A stretch of DNA of 64,000 nt. Origin: Meridianimarinicoccus aquatilis (lineage in GTDB: Bacteria > Pseudomonadota > Alphaproteobacteria > Rhodobacterales > Rhodobacteraceae). A program made the translations under genes and the position numbers. Location: contig NZ_SMZO01000005.1 of assembly GCF_004358675.1 (NCBI RefSeq), forward strand, positions 62,001 through 126,000. Reading direction: 5' to 3'. Positions 61,001 to 64,000 of this stretch are shown piece by piece (the stretch's first letter is position 1; each line of letters opens with the position of its first letter). The notes below the pieces were generated by a model. That model was not told the origin of the DNA and ran no database searches. It worked only from the letters and a program-made list of their open reading frames with translations.

Positions 61001-61109
61001 CCTGTTTCTGACGCCGGTTTTCTACCGCTGGATCACCGTCTGGGGCGCAGAGCCCGGCGTGTCTGCCCGCCGTTTGCAACAGGAACGCGACATGCTCCGC
61101 ACGACCTAA
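58008..61109 (+). CDS. RND-family efflux permease (AcrB/HAE1 type)
   Basis: A 1033-residue pump with twelve helices in two repeats. Landmarks include FVARPIFGFVVNLLILIAGL at the start, the DDAIVVVENIVRKRKDG motif of helix 4 (about 405-421) carrying the proton-relay Asp pair, and the second-half GVMAKNGILIVEFANQLREAGQD near 920-942. It exports hydrophobic compounds with the adaptor upstream. Its TAA shares two bases with the stop of the convergent gene. Confidence 0.96.
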   Translation: MSTPTIQRAATGLADLFVARPIFGFVVNLLILIAGLAALTSVDVREMPDVDQPVLSIRTEYDGATPATVDQEITQVLEDALSALEGLSYIESTSSTGTSSITIDLSDDTDIDVAANEAREIVSATVRQLPGDLEDDPTVSKSDSNASAIIRLALLGDVSLDELTALAEGPIYSRLSLIDGIAEVTTRGDRSNEFRVSLDDRLLLSRGLTVFDVTTALADLRDDTPLGELETDAQTIALQVGNADVTVESIGDILIGSNTRISDVALVQFLPEDTEVSTRVNGQTAIGLDITRQSEGNTLEISLAVQEAVEELREVLPQGVELIISSDDGIFIEGALTEVIKSIGMATVIVILVIFAFLRSLRATLIPAITIPVALVGTIAAIWLTGFSINTISLLALVLATGMVVDDAIVVVENIVRKRKDGMGAFAAAAAGTNEVFFAVISTTATLAAVFIPISFLPGQAGGVFSEFGFVLAFAVTLSSVAALTLAPVLAALLDPGKHDEETSQTPATPSRLSRGFDWVTDQAIRAPLLVLAVAAGFALISLGAASTLTSTITPTEDRGFFLVQARGASDTTPEYLDSQITQIEEILAPFQESGQITSVQSIIGIGGGTTAFIIARLPDWADREWSQQDLMGPINGMLSTVPGVQVFAISPNSLNIRGGGNGLTFAVSGTNVDDMTDAADALVAAMAQDDAFSSPQVSGESVQAQFEIIVDQEMAGVFGLSVADISGTISALTQGTVAVSVFLDDTETDVRVVPGGPPINDPNDLEGIQLRLPSGEYVPLSSTATLSPVVSQSSIERQGGTLAVSIQANLPDGVDLGTAMARVEELAAETLPDGMGIIYTGEAATLGDSQSGMYMVFGVAAIVVFLVLAAQFESIASAVVIMLTVPFGLAAALLAISITDGSLNYYSQIGLVLLIGVMAKNGILIVEFANQLREAGQDIDSAIRDALRLRIRPVMMTMVSTVFGGLPLVLSSGAGAEARIAVGWVIVGGLGFATVFTLFLTPVFYRWITVWGAEPGVSARRLQQERDMLRTT

Positions 61110-62044
61110 AAATTGACGCGGTCGCCCCCTTTGAGGTCCAGAATTTCGCGGGCTTCATCGGGGGTTGCGACCTCGCAGCCAAGGTCCTCGACAATACGGC
61201 GAATCTTGGCAACTTGCTGGGCGTTACTCTCGGCCAGCTTCCCGCGCGAGATGAACAGGCTGTCCTCCAGCCCCACGCGGACGTTGCCGCCGATCTGGCT
61301 GGCGGTTGTCGCAAGGGTCATCTGCGATCCCCCTGCCCCCAGAACCGACCAGCGGTAATCGTCACCAAAAAGCCGGTCCGCAGTGCGCTTCATGAAGACA
61401 AGATTATCAACCTCGGGCCCGATGCCGCCAAGGATACCAAAGATGAACTGAATGAAGATCGGAGCCTTGAACAGACCGATATCCATGCAGAACTTCAAAT
61501 TATAAAGGTGGCCAACGTCATAGCACTCATGCTCGAACTTGATGTCATGCGGGGCCAGTGTCTCGGCTGCTTCCTTGATATCCCGGAACGTGTTGCGGAA
61601 GATATTGCCATCGGAATTCGCGACGTAATCCTTCTCCCAATCGAACTTCCAGTCGTCTTCGCCGTAGCGGTTGGCGAGCGGATGGAACGAGAAATTCATC
61701 GACCCCATGTTCATCGAACACATTTCGGGGCTGAAGGTCTTGGCGGGTGTGATCCTGTCCTGAATTGACAGCGACAGCGACCCGCCGGTTGAGATGTTCA
61801 CCACCGCATCGGTCGCCTGCTTGATGCGCGGCAGGAAGGGCTGGAAATCCTTCACATCGACCGAGGGCGCACCCGTTTCGTTGTCGCGGGCATGCAAGTG
61901 CAAGATCGACGCGCCAGCCTCGGCAGCTTCCATCGCCTGCTGGGCGATGTCATCATACGTAAAGGGCAGCGCGTCCGACATTGTGGGCGTATGGATCGCG
62001 CCCGTGATGGCGCAGGTGATTATCGTCTTCTGGCGAGCCATCAT
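61106..62044 (-). CDS. Beta-keto acid cleavage enzyme (BKACE, DUF849)
   Basis: A 312-residue TIM-barrel enzyme. Metal-binding histidines are in ILHLHARD (His49, His51), and the FEHECYD motif near 170 and ILGGIGPEVDNLVFM match the BKACE family, which condenses a beta-keto acid with acetyl-CoA to give a CoA ester and acetoacetate. GGAGG precedes a double ATG; the second (62041) may be the true start. It is the last gene of a branched-chain-type ABC operon, so the transporter probably imports the keto acid precursor. Substrate unknown. Confidence 0.9.
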   Translation of the reverse strand: MMARQKTIITCAITGAIHTPTMSDALPFTYDDIAQQAMEAAEAGASILHLHARDNETGAPSVDVKDFQPFLPRIKQATDAVVNISTGGSLSLSIQDRITPAKTFSPEMCSMNMGSMNFSFHPLANRYGEDDWKFDWEKDYVANSDGNIFRNTFRDIKEAAETLAPHDIKFEHECYDVGHLYNLKFCMDIGLFKAPIFIQFIFGILGGIGPEVDNLVFMKRTADRLFGDDYRWSVLGAGGSQMTLATTASQIGGNVRVGLEDSLFISRGKLAESNAQQVAKIRRIVEDLGCEVATPDEAREILDLKGGDRVNF

Positions 62045-62051
62045 GGCCTCC

Positions 62052-63068
62052 TTAGCTGTCTTTGGGGCGCTCGACGCGGTAGCCGAGCGGGAAGAGTTGC
62101 AAGTTGAAACGCTGGCTGATGAAGCCCCAGACCCCTTGCGGTGCTTTCAACATCACCACAATCGCGACGAGGCCGAGGACCATGAGGTAAATGGTGCCAA
62201 GGTCCGCGAGGGTTTCGCGCAGCAAAAAGAAGATCAGCGTGCCGATGATCGGGCCTTCGATGGTCCCGATGCCACCGATGACCACGATGAAGATCACGAA
62301 AGCGGTCCAGTCGTTCACGCTGAACGCGGCATCGGGGGAAATCCGCAGCTTTTGCAGGAAGATAAGCGCGCCGATGACGGCTGTGAGGCCAGAGGTCACG
62401 ACATAGACGAAGAACTTCGTTCGCCAAATGTCGATGCCCAGAGACGCGGACGCCAGTTCATTGTCACGGATCGCTGTTAACGCCAGCCCCTTGCGTGAGC
62501 GCAACAGAAGGTAGACAGCGGTAACGACAACCAGCGCCGCGCCCAAGGCCAGCCAATAAGCCAGCGCCTCGCGCTCGGATCGGCCATCCGCCATTGAGCG
62601 GACGATATCTGTCGGCAGCGAGGTGCCGGAACCGCCGCCCAATGCCGATACTTGCGCAAATGACAGCCGGAAAACCTCCGCCATGACCCAGGTCCCGATG
62701 GCGAAATAGGCGCCCCGCAGCCTGAAGATCAACGCGGCGACAGGGATCGAGATCAACGCGCCCAGAACCCCGGCCAGAGCGATAGCGACCACCGGCGGCA
62801 AGCCTGCAAAGATCGTCAGCGCGAACAGCATGTAGCCGCCAAAACCGACATAGGCTTGCTGCCCGACCGAAACCAGCCCGGCGTAACCTGCCAAGAGGTT
62901 CCAGAGCGAGGCCAGCGCGAGGTAGAGGAATATCTCGCCCATCAACCGCATATCGGCGCGACCTGCCCAGTATGGCGCAGCGATCAGGATAACTACGATC
63001 AACGCGGCCAGGACTGCGGCCAATTTGGCGGCGCTCGATGTTCGACTTATTCGGATATGGTTGGTCAT
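62052..63068 (-). CDS. livM: Branched-chain amino acid-type ABC permease LivM
   Basis: I place the start at 63068 (MTNHIRISRTSSAAKLAAVLAALIVVI), which overlaps the livH stop as ATGA, giving 338 residues; the longer frame lies inside livH. Features: FLYLALASLWNLLAGYAGLVSVGQQAYVGFGGYMLFAL (family motif), RSRKGLALTAIRDNELASASLGID and GGIGTIEGPIIGTLIFFLLRE. One of the two membrane subunits. The BKACE gene starts seven bases after its stop. Confidence 0.94.
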   Translation of the reverse strand: MTNHIRISRTSSAAKLAAVLAALIVVILIAAPYWAGRADMRLMGEIFLYLALASLWNLLAGYAGLVSVGQQAYVGFGGYMLFALTIFAGLPPVVAIALAGVLGALISIPVAALIFRLRGAYFAIGTWVMAEVFRLSFAQVSALGGGSGTSLPTDIVRSMADGRSEREALAYWLALGAALVVVTAVYLLLRSRKGLALTAIRDNELASASLGIDIWRTKFFVYVVTSGLTAVIGALIFLQKLRISPDAAFSVNDWTAFVIFIVVIGGIGTIEGPIIGTLIFFLLRETLADLGTIYLMVLGLVAIVVMLKAPQGVWGFISQRFNLQLFPLGYRVERPKDS

Positions 63069-63928
63069 CCGCTGATCCTCGGGAATAGGCCGTTGGGACG
63101 CACGGCGAGAATGACAAGAAAAGCGATGTGGCCCGCCAAGAGCTGCCAGCCGGGATTGATCGTCGCGCCCACGGTCTGGGCGACGCCAAGGATGACACCG
63201 CCGACGAGGGTGCCCCAAAGGTTGCCAAGCCCGCCAATGATGACCGCCTCGAATCCGAAGATCAGCCGCCCGCCGCCCACGGACGGATCAAAACTGGTGC
63301 GGATGCCCAAGAGGATGCCGGCCACAGCCGTCACCGCCAGTGCCAGCGCCATAGCCATTCCGAAGACATGCCGCTTGTTCAGCCCCATAAGCTGAGCAAT
63401 GTCCTGATTGTCCGATGTGGCGCGAAAGGCGCGGCCCAATGGCGTGCGATAAAAAACCCACTGGAGCCCCGCAATCACCGCAATGGCGAAGGCGAAGGTC
63501 AAGAGCGGCAAGACGCCCAGGGAAAGTGGACCGAGTGCAACGGACGCTGTCTCAAGCGCACCCGCGTCCATCTTCTGCGGATCGGCGGAATAGCCTTCCA
63601 GCAGCGCGTTCTGGATAATGACCGACAGCCCAAACGTGACAAGCAAGGGCGGCAGGATGTCATCTCCAAGAGTGTGGTTCAGCACGGCCCTTTGCAGCAC
63701 ATAACCGATGCCCGCCATGGCAGGCACCACCACGATCAGCGCGACCAGTGGATGCACCCCAAGGGCCGCGGTCGTCGTCAGGCCCAGATAGGCGGCCAGC
63801 ACGATCAGATCGCCATGGGCAATGTTGACCAGCCGCATAACGCCAAAAATCAACGACAGCCCGGCCGCAAAAAGCGCATAAAGCCCGCCCAGCAAGGTGC
63901 CTTGAACAACTGCATTCACAAGATCCAT
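63065..63928 (-). CDS. livH: Branched-chain amino acid-type ABC permease LivH
   Basis: A 287-residue permease opening MDLVNAVVQGTLLGGLYALFAAGLSLIFGVMRLVNIAHGDLIVLAAY, the typical LivH start, with the coupling loop TPLGRAFRATSDNQDIAQLMGLNKRHVFGMAMALALAV and GGLGNLWGTLVGGVILG at the end. It pairs with LivM. Coupled to livM by a four-base overlap; the upstream ATPase gene ends just before it. Confidence 0.95.
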   Translation of the reverse strand: MDLVNAVVQGTLLGGLYALFAAGLSLIFGVMRLVNIAHGDLIVLAAYLGLTTTAALGVHPLVALIVVVPAMAGIGYVLQRAVLNHTLGDDILPPLLVTFGLSVIIQNALLEGYSADPQKMDAGALETASVALGPLSLGVLPLLTFAFAIAVIAGLQWVFYRTPLGRAFRATSDNQDIAQLMGLNKRHVFGMAMALALAVTAVAGILLGIRTSFDPSVGGGRLIFGFEAVIIGGLGNLWGTLVGGVILGVAQTVGATINPGWQLLAGHIAFLVILAVRPNGLFPRISG

Positions 63929-63929
63929 G

Positions 63930-64000
63930 TCATTCCACTCCGAAATAGGCGCGTGCGATGTCTTCGCGCGATACGGCGTCAGACTTGCCTTCGAGAGACA
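63930..64000 (-). CDS. ABC transporter ATP-binding protein (LivF/LivG), C-terminal end
   Basis: Only the last 23 codons are present, read on the minus strand into the right edge: LEGKSDAVSREDIARAYFGVE and a TGA at 63930-63932. The closing motif with IARAYFG is typical of LivF/LivG subunits, and the gene stops one base before the livH ATG. Which of the two ATPases it is cannot be told. Confidence 0.7.
   Translation of the reverse strand, partial: SLEGKSDAVSREDIARAYFGVE

Overview
The window looks like chromosome of a marine-type alphaproteobacterium, most likely Rhodobacteraceae (roseobacter group). This is inferred from overall gene content (ScfR-type regulator beside a PHA operon, TRAP transporters, DMT-free organic-acid and amino-acid catabolism, DUF1254/DUF3500 secreted proteins) and from sites resembling alphaproteobacterial EcfG and PhaR sites. 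No RNA genes, CRISPR array or replication origin were seen. Many decayed insertion-sequence (IS) pieces and gene remnants are scattered through it.

Layout. 1-1731: a truncated GMC oxidoreductase and a divergent LysR regulator. 1816-6271: a compact stress islet (DedA protein, membrane protein, CsbD, flavin reductase, YqaA-type membrane protein, AI-2E-type permease and two tiny proteins) in which four transcription units carry a near-perfect GGAAC-N16/17-CGTT promoter, the signature of the EcfG general stress sigma factor. 6503-7001: a dead Phd/PIN toxin-antitoxin pair. 7320-10976: a hydroxyproline/proline-type catabolic cluster (epimerase, DapA-like deaminase, XRE-cupin regulator, Ldh-type reductase). 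11423-14104: DUF1254 protein and a diheme peroxidase. 14235-24954: an amidohydrolase relic, acnB, and a phaB-prpE-phaA-phaC operon divergent from a ScfR-family regulator; together these link propionate/short-chain acids to polyhydroxyalkanoate.

25461-38579 is a coherent pyroglutamate (5-oxoproline) island. One operon encodes a peptide ABC transporter plus pyroglutamyl peptidase; the other encodes a TRAP transporter plus all three subunits of 5-oxoprolinase (PxpA, PxpB, PxpC). Each has its own divergent regulator (LysR, MarR) with a palindromic candidate operator. The island is bracketed by two directly oriented, internally deleted relics of the same IS6-type element; farther out, two IS5-type relics lie in inverted orientation at about 25.0 and 43.3 kb. 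This suggests a fossil composite transposon.

38863-43087: LysR regulator divergent from a pirin / FAD oxidoreductase / CrtC-like lipocalin operon. 43671-47076: a Fic protein, a helicase C-terminal relic and a PhoX phosphatase. 47827-50309: a DUF3500 and HupE-ectodomain-like secreted pair, then a phospholipase D gene wrecked by an IS6 relic. 50441-55306: cytochrome b561 and an asymmetric heterodimeric ABC exporter translationally coupled to a small secreted beta-trefoil-like protein. 55390-61109: DUF1499 protein divergent from a TetR-RND efflux operon. 61106-64000: a branched-chain-type ABC transporter operon ending in a beta-keto acid cleavage enzyme, running off the right edge.
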